DNA of 35,562 nucleotides from Chara braunii (lineage: Eukaryota > Streptophyta > Charophyceae > Charales > Characeae), in the NCBI GenBank assembly GCA_003427395.1, contig BFEA01000861.1, positions 215,508 through 251,069 on the forward strand, written 5' to 3'. The notes under the pieces were generated by a model. The model was not told where the DNA came from. It saw nothing but the letters and a program-made list of their open reading frames with translations, and did no database searches. Shown here piece after piece: positions 11,716-21,742 of the stretch (positions are counted from its first letter, which is position 1; each line of letters opens with the position of its first letter). A program made the translations under genes and the position numbers.

Positions 11716-11877
11716 TATATCTTCTTCGTCTACTACTCCTTGTTTCATTCCTTATTCGGCTGTTATGTTCGTCTTCAGGTTTTTCATTAGTACGTCATTA
11801 TGCTTGATTTGTATACGTCGTTTGTTGTTTGAATGTTCTTCTTCTTCAGCATAGACAGTTCTGATTCTGCTGCGTGT

Positions 11878-12002
11878 GAGCAAGGGTAACTAGGGTTTTG
11901 TCGTGTGAGCAAGAAGATGGGTAATGTGATCTGAGTGTTAGTAGTTTTGTATGCCCATATCTGTTTTTTAGCTTTTTTGGACTACAACCTGATGATCCAT
12001 TG
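11878..12002. repeat. 125 bp direct repeat, right copy
   Basis: Second copy of the repeat at 9843-9967, with two substitutions. It ends 127 bp before the open frame of the DDE transposase, so it lies in that gene's 5' flank. Confidence 0.9.
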
Positions 12003-12129
12003 ATTCGGAATGTGTTGGGACGCAGGTCGTGATCCGTGATACTGTACTTTCGCGTGTGCAGGTGCGTCTGGCCTTCCGCATCAATAGAGCCGGGGCATCA
12101 ACACGGATCGCCAACAACCTCCTGCGGCT

Positions 12130-13821
12130 GTGCCGCCGTCGCGGAAATCCCCGTTGCTTCCTACTCCTCTCTCTGCATCTTCATCCGCCTCACGCGCTTC
12201 TGTGCAAGGCTCTCCGGTGTACCATGATATTTCACGCGGTCGAGGGAGAGGGTTTTTGGATCCACGCGGACGTATGCGAACCGATTCTATATTGGAGAGA
12301 CCTGCAACCAGGCAGCGTTTGAATGACAGAATGGCGGTTCTGTCGTTCCCTCCTTTGCTGAATTCGACAACTGTCATACAAACTCCTCTCCTGAGTCACA
12401 TGCGCGCAACCATTGCCACAATCCCAGCTCTCCCCACTTTCGTTGGTGATCCCACATCGTCTCCTTTTGCGCAATCCGCTGTGGTTTCTTTGCGTCCTTC
12501 ACTTTCTTCGCCTGTGGGCTCTCTCGCAGCGATGTTGCCGATGCCTTTGTCCGCAAGTCACACCATGTGGGGTGTCCAACAAAGTTGTTCAGACGCCGCG
12601 CATCCAGTTGCCTTGCCGCGGTCGTTCACGTCTTCGGGTCATGACAACACCAGCGCGGTTCCCGTTGCGGGTGTCTTTGTGTCGGATCCCGTCCATCGAA
12701 CAGAAGAGACGGCGAAAGAACATCGCGTGCACGGTTGGTGGAAACCGGAGTGCATGATGTTGGCTGCACTGCTTCGATCGCACGATCCGATCGTCGTTTT
12801 CGTGGACGGGCATTACGATTCGTCTCGTGACGCTCAACATTGTACGGTAACGACGCTGGATTTGAAGTCTGGAATGATCGTGGGGACGGAGACCATGCTC
12901 TGGGGGAGCGAGTCGTCGTGGAAGCTGGAAACACAGTGTGTGGATAAACTGCTTCATCGGTTGAAGGACGAGAAGAACCTCATAATCGTAGAGGTTGTGC
13001 ATGATGATTGTGGCGCAGTTGACGTCATATTGCGGCAAATGAACATCGACTCGCAAAAGTGTATGTGGCATAAGACCAAGACTTTGGTCAAACGCTTGCG
13101 AGAGGCTGTGCGCGGCACGAAGACTGTCAAACCAGCTGTGGTTGGGGCTTGCGAACATGTGCGCGAGGTGAAGTGTTTCACAAAGAAGGAGCTCGAACTT
13201 TGGCTCGAAACGAAATGTGTACACATGGTAGGGGTGTCCACCAAAAAAAAGGATGAACTCATTGAGATTGTTTGGGGTGTGCTCTTCCCCGACGAAGCAG
13301 GGAAGGCGTTGCCAAATGATGTTGTCGAGATCGACGCGTTGCAAACACTGCATTGCAATGCGGCGGAGGAGGCGAAGGAGTGGTTGTACGGCGCTTGCAG
13401 GTTGCGCGAGCGCGCAAGGGATGACGACGATGATGTGTTGGCCACTCATGTGCAACACCTCGCCAATCATTGGGTCAGGGATTATTCCCATTGTGATAAG
13501 GAGTTGTCAAACCTGTACAAAGCGGTCGGTGGTCGGGACAGAGAGGCATTGTACGAGGCGGAGGGACGTGTTCATTTGGCCATCGCGAGGTGTCTTGAAC
13601 AGTTCGCTTCTAATACGAAGATGGCCTACTACACACGTGGGAGGATGACCTTCAACAACGAGTGCTTCCACTTCGTGATCAACAAGTACTGCACGAAACG
13701 CCTGAACTTCCCCAAGTCGTATGAGGCGCTGTCGCACTTTTTCTCAGTCAGGCCACTTCAACCGACCAAGAGCGTCAACAGGCTGTCACGGAGGATTTTG
13801 TTGTTGATTGCAGTAAAATAA
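12130..13821 (+). CDS. Kolobok-like DDE transposase with SAP-like insertion
   Basis: An uninterrupted frame of 563 codons from a GTG; the first ATG is at 12274 (residue 49). Residues 1-200 are Ser/Pro-rich and probably disordered. From about 220 the layout fits RNase H-fold transposases of the Kolobok type. IVVFVDGHYDSS carries the first Asp (226), VEVVHDDCGAVD the second (292/293), and CMWHKTKTLVKRL (311-323) is the usual W-H-K block. HVQHLANHWVRDYSHCD (440-456) resembles the H/C-rich segment, and TFNNECFHFVINKYCTKRL carries the likely catalytic Glu (511). Between the second Asp and the Glu, residues 349-386 (CFTKKELELWLETKC to DELIEIVW) have the two-helix pattern of a SAP DNA-binding motif. 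After about residue 535 the frame loses the expected family tail, and a neighbouring frame reads further, so a late frameshift is likely. The superfamily name is from pattern memory and is tentative. Confidence 0.6.
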   Translation: MPPSRKSPLLPTPLSASSSASRASVQGSPVYHDISRGRGRGFLDPRGRMRTDSILERPATRQRLNDRMAVLSFPPLLNSTTVIQTPLLSHMRATIATIPALPTFVGDPTSSPFAQSAVVSLRPSLSSPVGSLAAMLPMPLSASHTMWGVQQSCSDAAHPVALPRSFTSSGHDNTSAVPVAGVFVSDPVHRTEETAKEHRVHGWWKPECMMLAALLRSHDPIVVFVDGHYDSSRDAQHCTVTTLDLKSGMIVGTETMLWGSESSWKLETQCVDKLLHRLKDEKNLIIVEVVHDDCGAVDVILRQMNIDSQKCMWHKTKTLVKRLREAVRGTKTVKPAVVGACEHVREVKCFTKKELELWLETKCVHMVGVSTKKKDELIEIVWGVLFPDEAGKALPNDVVEIDALQTLHCNAAEEAKEWLYGACRLRERARDDDDDVLATHVQHLANHWVRDYSHCDKELSNLYKAVGGRDREALYEAEGRVHLAIARCLEQFASNTKMAYYTRGRMTFNNECFHFVINKYCTKRLNFPKSYEALSHFFSVRPLQPTKSVNRLSRRILLLIAVK

Positions 13822-14215
13822 AAATTAAGTAATGCAAATCCCTTCCTATTGTGTGCGTCCGGCTTCGAGCGAGACCCTTCAATTGCGATCTTCGTCGGTC
13901 CCCGGTCTTAGGAATCTTTTATTTTGATTCGGAACAGCAGAAAATTATGCAAATAATAACCATAAAATCATGGGGTGCTATGCATGCATCAGTTGTGTCA
14001 ACCTGATTTTGAGAACAGTGACAGAAGCTTCCAAGGAGACAATCGTCAGACAAAGCAATGCGAGAAGCACGACTGACTGACTCGAGCAACGACAGGAGCA
14101 GTTGAATGAGGGAAGAGTGAGAACTCATAATAGTCTCAGGGAGTACATATGGAGGAGAGCATGGCTAACACCAATTAAGAGTCCTCACTCAACCCTCTGA
14201 ACTTCTCTCCGTCTC
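13822..14215. other. No gene recognised
   Basis: Sequence between the transposase and the minus-strand gene at 14216-14866. Only short frames occur, and no RNA or repeat feature was seen. Confidence 0.4.
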
Positions 14216-14866
14216 TCACTTTGCTGTCCGTTTGGGCTTTTTGCCACGTCTTCGTACTCTCTGAGGTTGTGGCTTCTGAATGTACAGCCACCTGAATCCC
14301 ACCAATTCCAAACACTTCCAGCCAAGTCCCATGATACGGAAGTCAAGCATGGCACAAAATTCCTCCCATAGCATGGGGAGATAGGGCTGAGAGAAAATAC
14401 CCCTCCTGAGATGCGAAAACTCAGAGGGCTCAGTCACCGCCTCATAGTCAATCACTGCCGGCGATCTGTATCTCTTGGCCAAGTCCACCAATCCACCCCA
14501 GTAAGAGTCGTCAGTAAGATAGCGAGGGACCGGCGGTCTGGGATAGTCACTGAAAAGCTTAGGACCAAAGCTATAGGCCAGCTTTGTATTACCCTCAAGC
14601 CTCTCAGCTTTCCACTGCACGCACCCAGCTGTTGTGGCCCACACTGCATCAAAATGATGGTGTGTCTCGTTCCCCTTCTTCAGATAGATCCGCAGATCAT
14701 TGACTGTACCCTCAGCAAACTCAGTGAGAACAACAAAGATAGACAGATCTTCGCGCTTGAACCCATCAATCCTGACATACTTGTAGGAAAAACTCTCCCT
14801 GGCGGCAATCGAATTTAGGTTGTCGAGGACCGACTGGTCAACAGTGATGGGATTGATCTCTCTCAT
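14216..14866 (-). CDS. Unknown protein, 216 residues, basic tail
   Basis: A clean ATG-to-stop frame on the minus strand with no interruptions, which is unusual in this window. The protein begins MREINPITVDQSVLDNL. It has mixed alpha/beta composition with many aromatic residues (for example FSYKYVRIDGF, FDAVWATTAGCVQWKAERL, FGPKLFSDYPRPPVPRYL, YWGGLVDLAKRY) and ends in an Arg/Lys-rich tail (QRVRRRGKKPKRTAK) that looks like a nuclear-localisation or nucleic-acid-binding signal. No known family is recognised. It has no signal peptide and no membrane segment. The neighbours give no functional clue. It could be a host gene, one exon of one, or an accessory ORF of a transposon. Confidence 0.45.
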   Translation of the reverse strand: MREINPITVDQSVLDNLNSIAARESFSYKYVRIDGFKREDLSIFVVLTEFAEGTVNDLRIYLKKGNETHHHFDAVWATTAGCVQWKAERLEGNTKLAYSFGPKLFSDYPRPPVPRYLTDDSYWGGLVDLAKRYRSPAVIDYEAVTEPSEFSHLRRGIFSQPYLPMLWEEFCAMLDFRIMGLGWKCLELVGFRWLYIQKPQPQRVRRRGKKPKRTAK

Positions 14867-17639
14867 GTGTTCAATAAATAATTACCCCTGATGGAGAAGA
14901 GTAACCGTGTTTGATCGTCAGACGTCCGCCGCTTGAGTGTTTTTGAACACTGTTCTGATTGCTACTTCTGGTTGCCACTGCTAACTGATGCTTCCGATTG
15001 CTGTTTTTGGTTGTTGATCAGAAAGCCGAATATTACTGATTAATTACTAACTCGGAAAACTGAATGTTCGCTACATGACTGATGGAAGAGAAGTGTTGAA
15101 ATTGCTGGCGGAGAAAACTGAACGCTGTTTACTGCATGTTGTCTTCAAATAACGGATTTAGATCGCTATTTTCTGATAGCCGTTTCAAAAATCTATTGGA
15201 GTAACAAGTCACCAAACGACCATAATTCTCCGATTGAGTACAACTACTGCTGGCCTGCAGATTACTTACATCCGCAATACTGAAAGAATACCGGTCAAAC
15301 CATTGGTTATACTCTGTCAAGTCATTGACCGAACACCGTTTGAATTGCAAAAACGTTTGCCCGAATATTGCCTGAATATTGTCTAAGCATTGTTCTGAGT
15401 ACTGCCTGAGTATTACTCAGAGTATTATTCCAAGTACTGCCTGGGTATTGCTCTGAATATTGAGTCATAAAATTGTTACCTCACGTGTCGTCACACTTCG
15501 CGAGATGCTGCAACCTGTAGCCATTCAAAACTGATAGAGCCCTGAGGATAGTGATTCGAACACGACCACGCTTATACGAGTTTCCCCCTAGCTTGTTCAA
15601 CAGTTTCTAAGGTTGAACTGATGGTGTGCAATTTTCCTTCAATCTGAAATGGACTTTATCACTAGGACTTCGTTTTCTCTGGTGTTTTCCTGTTGCTCCA
15701 GAACCCAAGCAATAAGTGAGGTTACTAACTATCTTAACTCCTATGTGATGCTCTTGAAGTTCACTTTTCACGACAGAGTATTGGATTGGTTGTATCCACT
15801 GAACGATATTGGCCTGTCAAAACGAAACTGGCAGATGGCTGATCTGCCAACTGACAGAGAATAACTGACAATAAGTCTGGCCACAGGTGATCGTTGCCTT
15901 ACCATGAATCACCATCCGGAGGGTAACGAGTAGCATGGTCGATGAGGAGATGTCTTGAATGATAGTGAATCAAGGTAATCAGTCTGCTAATATCGTTCTC
16001 TCGCAGTCACCAGTCACCTGATACGGTAGGAGGAGAATGCAGCAATTGACCCCAATGTGATCCATATAGCACCAATCTCTCAACAACCCACGACAGTCCC
16101 TCATAAACCACCCCTTTTGATTTACTTAGCCGGCAGTTAGTCCTTCCTGAACAGGATCACTTTCATAGAAGCTGGGTCTCTTAGGTCTGATAATGGGCTG
16201 CCAAGGGTCTGACATGAGTACGATAGTGATCCGCTCCTACAGATATATGGCCTCACCCTGAACAATGGTCGTTTCACAGGTACACAAGCACGTCTGAGCA
16301 CAACACTCCAGATTACCGTTCACTCAGCGCTGAAGCGTGTTGCTCAAACCTCTTTGTTTTGGCGGCCTGGAAGCAAGTCTGCTACACAGAGCAGTTTTGC
16401 CTTTACTGTAGGACCTATGCACACCCTATAGGCCACTGCGGGGCTCGCCCCCTGGTCACCTTCGTTAGGATGATTCGGAACACTTGTCCCCACTAAACCC
16501 CGTTCATCAGGTAAGATCACAGGGTTGTTTTATACTTCGACGTCACAACCTCAAACAAGAGCTTACTCTTGCTCAATACGCATACACTGCAGGCTATCCA
16601 CGCACTGGGCATCGTTTACGCTTAACATGTTACGGGACTTCGAGCACACTGTTCGATTCCCATTTGTACTCAGCACACCGCGTCATCAATCATAGCTGGT
16701 GTTCGTATGCTGCACAAGGGGGGTATCAAATGCTAACCCGTTTCCAGCTGAGGCAGAATCCTAAGTAATCGTTTTTCACTCGTTCACAACGCAGAAGACT
16801 CTGAGCACAACCTTTGCCAACACGAGGCAAAAAGGGTTCTTTTCACAGGCTCTCACCAATTCATCCGTAACATCGGGTATTTGCTCTATTGGGTGAGTCT
16901 GGGTGCTGCTTGGAGCCCCGTTACATAATCCGTACCCTCAGTGTCGTCAAACCAAATGTAAAGGGCACTGCCAGCTCAGCCGCTCATAGATCTGCTTTAA
17001 CTGAAAACTGGTGTAGTCAGTGCTCAGAGCCCAAGTTTTTCACCTGAGGGGCTCTGTTTCTTGGCATTTGACCTATCCACACTCAAGCTTAAAAAAAAAA
17101 CAGATAAGGACGAGGGCTCAGAAAAGAGTTGCCCTGGTGCTCATGCCATCACCGACTACATGGAAGTCAACTGTGGCGGGAGTCTTTAGAAGAAGCAAGG
17201 AAAGGGGGTTCTTGCAACACTTTTCACACTTTTCTGATTGAAACCTTGTCGGCTATAATGGGTACTCAGTTTATTTTTCCATTGGGTTGGATCCTACCCG
17301 TCCAGGCAAAACGACACTCAGTCACCATCAAGGAGGAATTTAGCGAGGACATAGGAGATTCTCCTTAATACTTTCCTCATCCAATCAGGAGTCGAGGCGT
17401 AGAAAAACAGCCAACGAAAATCATTCTTACGTTTTTCCCCTTTGAAAAGAAGATCCGCACAATTGATCAAACACTCGCCAGCAGTTATCAGACTCACAAG
17501 GCACACAACTTGCACACGCAGGTTAATGCAGGTTTTCACAGACTCGCACCCTCTCCTTCTCACAGCACAATCGAGCTCTATTCTCTATAGGCAACCATCC
17601 AATCGAGTGAACACTTACAAGCCTACGCTTTCACGCACT
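14867..17639. other. 2.8 kb without a recognisable gene; weak ~15 bp periodicity
   Basis: Only short frames occur. 15356-15465 contains a degenerate tandem pattern with tattgcctga/tactgcctga-type units every 15 or so bases. 14950-15010 has a similar looser pattern (ctgattgctacttctggttgcc). 16484-16768 (+) and 17442-17750 (+) are open for about 100 codons without a recognisable domain. Confidence 0.4.
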
Positions 17640-17890
17640 CGCGCCGTTACATGGCACAGTCACGCAGCACAGTCACATGGAGCAAACACACGATGCGGCC
17701 ACATGGCGCAATTGCACGGCGCAGTAGCGCGGTACAGTCGCACGATATAGTCTCGCGGTACTGTCACTCGATGCGGTCACGTGGCCCAGTCGCACGGTAT
17801 AGTCACACGGTACAGTCACGCAATGCGATCACATGGCACAATTACACGGTGCGATCACATGGTGCAGTTACACGATGCGATCACATGGCA
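17640..17890. repeat. Minisatellite with 15 bp period
   Basis: About sixteen degenerate copies of a 15 bp unit of the type gtcacacggtacagt, alternating catggcaca, cacggtgc and acgatgcgatca variants. Because 15 is divisible by three, one frame (17651-17980, +) stays open and reads as five-residue repeats with His, Ser, Arg and Thr. This is more likely a consequence of the repeat than a gene. Confidence 0.75.
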
Positions 17891-19096
17891 GAACATATGA
17901 AAACACTGGCTGCACGTCTCTTTGACCTTGCCATGTGGGCAGATAGGCCACTCAACACAGGTAACACAGATGAACACTAAATAGACAAGTGTCAACATCA
18001 AGATTGTCCAACCGTTTCGATTTTGCTAATTCCCTTAGAATAGTAGCCTGTACTTTGTACTCTTTTCACTGCCAGCACGTTTCCAATTGTTGTTGTGTGT
18101 CGAGGCTTCATCCCCTTGTTTACTTACCTGCACGATCTACCGCAGGCTTAACCCTCATCAAAGTGGGACGTAATCGGTTAACAACAATCAATCATCCTAA
18201 TTAACCAAATAAAAGGAAGGAAAAGAGAGCCGAAATTAAAAGTCGAAAGAAGTTATCTTGGAATAGTCACCATATCTGAGATTTTCGGCCAGAGCAACCA
18301 CAAAGAAGCGGATCGGCGGCCTCTGACAGCCGTGTTCGTCACAAGCTGAAGGTCACTCAGAGGCGGCGTGACAGATGGTAAGTAAAATCGTCTTCAAAGA
18401 GACGAGACTTTCTCTGCAACTAGTTCTTGGCCAAGCTGATCACGCATGCACCAGTGAGTAATGAGGAAGGGGTCTGTTTTCTGCTGCACCATGAAGGAAC
18501 CGTTTCGTGGAAGACACACTAGTCATCATGAGCTTTCTCTGATGTCTCTCTTGCTACCTAGGAATGACAGTTCAGGTCCCTGAGGTGACGCTGTTCTAGC
18601 TACTCCAAGCCATGGAAGTTGTGACGTCAACCACTACGCCTCTTTGACCTTCTCTCTGCACGCTGTTTTAGAAATGTCTCCCTGTCGGCCGCGTGTATTC
18701 TCTCCACACTCCTCCTCCCCCTTCCCTGGTGTGGGCCACGCAGGACCAAGTACGCGTCACCGTCCCACATCTTCCCCTCTTCTTCTTGGTTCAGCTCAGA
18801 GCTCTCAACGAGTGCCCCCTCTCGCTGGTTTATCATTGCTCTCCCTGTTCCGCTCATGCTCCCTTGCTGCAGGCGTATGCACTGTGCACGTGCGTGAGAA
18901 CCCCTGCTGACGTTCGTCGCTCTCTCTCTCTTCATTGACCGCTCATGCCCCGCTCTATCAGGCTGCCCTGCGTGTCTCAGGCGTACTGCCCACTCTCCCC
19001 TCTCACTCCTCTCGTTGACCACCCTCTTGCTCCTCCTAGACTGCGCCGCGTGTCCAACGAGTCCCCCGATCATATGTCCGTACCACTGTACTCTCC
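17891..19096. other. No gene recognised
   Basis: Only short frames on both strands; the longest is 18627-19073 on the minus strand (148 codons, Arg/Glu/Gly-rich, no domain). The minus frame could be a downstream exon of the gene at 19097-19705, but no convincing acceptor was identified. Confidence 0.35.
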
Positions 19097-19705
19097 TCAG
19101 CCTCCCCGCTGTGGCGAACTTACCTCAGGCCCGCACTCCACTGGGCCTGCCAACGGTTGGTTCCGACGGGTCTGGTCCAGCTCATGCCAGACCTGGATAT
19201 CAGCCTCCTTGTCACTCATCTCGGACTCCCCTTCGGAGTCCCGGTCATTGTGTTGCACCTCTCGGTTAGTAGTCCCCCTCGATGAGTCATCTTCATGGTA
19301 AGTGACCGTCACTCGCATGCCTGCAGTTACCCCGTCACGCCTGCACCTCCGCTCGGCTCTGTTACGCGCCTCGGTAACCGCAGCCTGCAGACTCTCATCT
19401 CTTCTCATTTCCTGCTCTCTGCGACCACACACATTAAATTTAGCCTCACCTCCCCGTCAGGCTTACTGTAGGTCAGTCTGGTTTCCACTATTGTACCCTT
19501 CTCATCCTCCCTCTCCCACATCCAGGAGTACCTCATATATCTAGGCTTGTATCCGCGCAGGTCATTCCGGTCCGCCATAGCCGCTCTTAGAATAGCTAAG
19601 GCCTCTATCCGAATGCACTCGTTCAGATAGCTCACGACAGCCCTCACTACTCTGTACTGGTCCCAGAGCCAATGGCATTAACGCAAACATTCTTTGCTTA
19701 GCCAT
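19097..19705 (-). pseudogene. Unknown minus-strand gene, frameshifted
   Basis: An ATG at 19703-19705 begins MAKQRMFALMPLALGP. A frame change follows near 19660, and the longest frame (19647 to about 19440) reads VVSYLNECIRIEALAILRAAM and YKPRYMRYSWMWERED, continuing to LTYSKPDGE. A second frame change near 19440 leads into 19432-19097, which is Arg/Glu/Asp-rich (RREQEMRRDE, NRAERRCRRDG, DRDSEGESEMSDKEAD). A textbook 5' splice donor, CTGAG then GTAAGT, occurs at 19124/19123, so the last residues may be intronic. No family is recognised. The charged composition would suit a structural or gag-like protein, but that is a guess. Confidence 0.35.
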
Positions 19706-19809
19706 CAGACAGCCAGCTCCTTCTCTTTTATAGATTCCCTCTATACCGCAACTCCCGTGTTTTAAACGAGGGATTCAGGCATTCCGGAAATCTTGCATTT
19801 TTATACTTT

Positions 19810-20391
19810 TTTTTTTTTTTACAAAACTAAAAACAAGATACACAAGAAGGGGAAAAAGAAATACAGGACGCCAACGGTTAAGGCTCAATGTCGCAGGCTT
19901 GACACTATGGACCCATAACGAGATACCGATGGCGCGCCTTCCACTTCAAAACAGACCTTCGACCTACTCCTACCGGGTGCCCGTGTCCAATGGTAAGGAA
20001 GGGGCTTATGACCCTCTTCGGGGGGGTGATAGGCTTCCTACGGATGCGGCCGCGGGTCGCCCTTCTTTTGGGGTTCTACCTGCGCAGCGCTCAGTCGGAC
20101 CTCATTCACTGACGATTTGCTCGGAGTTGGCCAGCTTAAGCCGTGGACCATCGAGCTCGAAATTTGAACCGTTGGCCTTCTCACAAAGTGACAGGTCAAT
20201 CAGAGAAAAATTGAAAATAAAAAAGAAATTAAGTAATGATAATAATAATAGTAATAATAACAATAAATCAAAATTTAGAAAGAAAACCTTAACATCACCG
20301 TGGCCTGAGGCCACTGGATTTTCCCCGAACTACAGCGAGCTCTATTTTCCTTCTCTCCTCTTTCCTTTGACAATGACTTCCTCCCCATGCA
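19810..20391. other. No gene recognised; AT-rich (ATA)-type stretch
   Basis: A T run at 19810-19820, GC-rich sequence to 20190, then a degenerate (aat)n stretch at 20237-20270. The plus-strand frame 19899-20396 is open for 165 codons but turns into Asn/Lys runs in the repeat and has no domain. Confidence 0.4.
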
Positions 20392-21201
20392 CCTAACCCA
20401 TAACTTGCCTAAGGTGCGATCGGCGCGCAGCAGAAAAGACTGCACCGGTTTTTTCACCTCCACGTCCCAGGGCGAACCCGGCGGCTACCGCGGTCACAGG
20501 CTGGTTGTGCTCTGCTGTACAGCAGGGCGCCGAGCCTGCGTGGACCAATGGAAGCCCTGTGGCGCACCCCTTTTGTTGAGGCCTACGCTACCGGGACAGG
20601 TTCGCGCCGAGGCATAAACTGGATGCCAGGAACAACATGAGGTCCAGGACACGTCTATAGGCCGAGCTTCGGAGCGAGGACTGGTACCAAGCAGGAATTT
20701 GGTACACAGAGGAGGGTCGGGATACCGCGCCCTCCGACATCGCGTGTCTGTGGCACCGCTTTGGAGTGGAACAAAAACAAACGAATCAAGCGATTGCGCA
20801 CAGTGTTCCGCAAACCGACAAACGTAACCCATCGACGCCGCTCCGCACGACAGCATATATACGCCGCCCGGGATACGTCGTGGCGCTTCGACATTGCAAC
20901 TGAAGTTTTCGGCAGCCCTCTGGTCGGAGACTGGGCACGTAACATGTTGCAGCAATCGGACGTCGACGACCCAGTTATTGAGCATTATGATGAGGAAGCT
21001 GATTATGGACTCCCTGATGCCGTTGAGAGTGCGGTGGAGGGTGTTGTGGTCGAAGGTGACAATGTTTTCGTAGAGGCGGGAAGCGAAACTGCTTCAGATG
21101 ATGAAAAGTCGTCTTCCGACTCTGACAACGATGGTGCCGCTCACCGCCTCGACTTTGATGGCGCCGTGCTTTTGCAGGAGGTGTCCGTTGTGCAGAAGTG
21201 A
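20392..21201 (+). pseudogene. Decayed coding region with acidic C-terminus, unknown
   Basis: Successive plus-strand frames look coding but are broken. A frame around 20590-20860 reads RDRFAPRHKLDARNNMRS and, after an in-frame TAG near 20661, AELRSEDWYQAGIWYTEEG and SDIACLWHRFGVEQ. The frame 20761-21201 takes over with FDIATEVFGSPLVGDWARN, followed by a strongly acidic Ser/Asp/Glu tail (DDEKSSSDSDND) to a stop at 21199. This resembles the 3' part of a transposon-encoded or nuclear protein. No catalytic motif identifies it, so no function is assigned. At least one frameshift and one stop separate the parts. Confidence 0.35.
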
Positions 21202-21344
21202 TAGTGTCACGTACTACATCGATGCCATTGTCGTCGTGATCATCATGAGAATTTTATGTGCTCGATTTGAACTGGTTGTAATTTTGAACTTGTTGTAATT
21301 TTGAACTGGTTGTGAGAGCTGCTTTTCATATTTACAAATTGTAT

Positions 21345-21347
21345 ATA

Positions 21348-21381
<34 letters not shown>

Positions 21382-21480
21382 TCAAATAGAACTGCCCGGT
21401 AAACCGTAGGCAGAGAGGGAGAAGAGGACAACAAAATATATATATATATATAAAGAGAGAGAGAGAGAGAGAAAGAGAGA
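21345..21480. repeat. (TA)n, fragment of family B, (TA)n and (GA)n
   Basis: (TA)n to 21379 is followed by a fragment of the CGTCACAAACAG family (21380-21435, ending gaagaggacaacaaa), then (TA)n to 21452 and (GA)n to 21480. The family fragment has cgtcaaatagaa in place of cgtcacaaacagaa. Confidence 0.75.
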
Positions 21481-21579
21481 GGTCATAGTGATACAATGAA
21501 AGACGTTCAATCCATAAAACATGTCCGATTGACTAATAGTGATATAATGACAGATGTCCAACCCAAAAAACATAAGCAA

Positions 21580-21582
<3 letters not shown>

Positions 21583-21653
<71 letters not shown>

Positions 21654-21654
21654 N

Positions 21655-21739
<85 letters not shown>
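21583..21739. repeat. (CT)n microsatellite with one N
   Basis: About 78 CT units, with a single N at 21654 where the phase is lost. It lies directly downstream of the stop codon of the minus-strand gene at 21743-22204. Confidence 0.95.

Positions 21740-21742
<3 letters not shown>

Noticed and set aside
11046-11854. Plus-strand frames of 207-253 codons
   Set aside because: They cross poly-T, the N gap and (CTT)n and read as Phe/Leu/Ser runs; their openness is an artefact.
12589-13491. 300-codon minus-strand frame
   Set aside because: It lies opposite the DDE transposase, whose plus-strand frame carries recognisable catalytic motifs; the minus frame is a shadow.
17640-17890. CRISPR-like array
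   Set aside because: The 15 bp units are contiguous and degenerate, with no constant repeat/variable spacer structure, and the window is eukaryotic.
20130-20190. Possible tRNA gene around ggttcaaatttcgagc on the minus strand
   Set aside because: A B-box-like string is present but no A box or acceptor stem could be found at the right distance.
20494-20985. 163-codon minus-strand frame
   Set aside because: Cys/Arg/Ser-rich without domain pattern. The plus strand has the more convincing coding composition, including an acidic tail.
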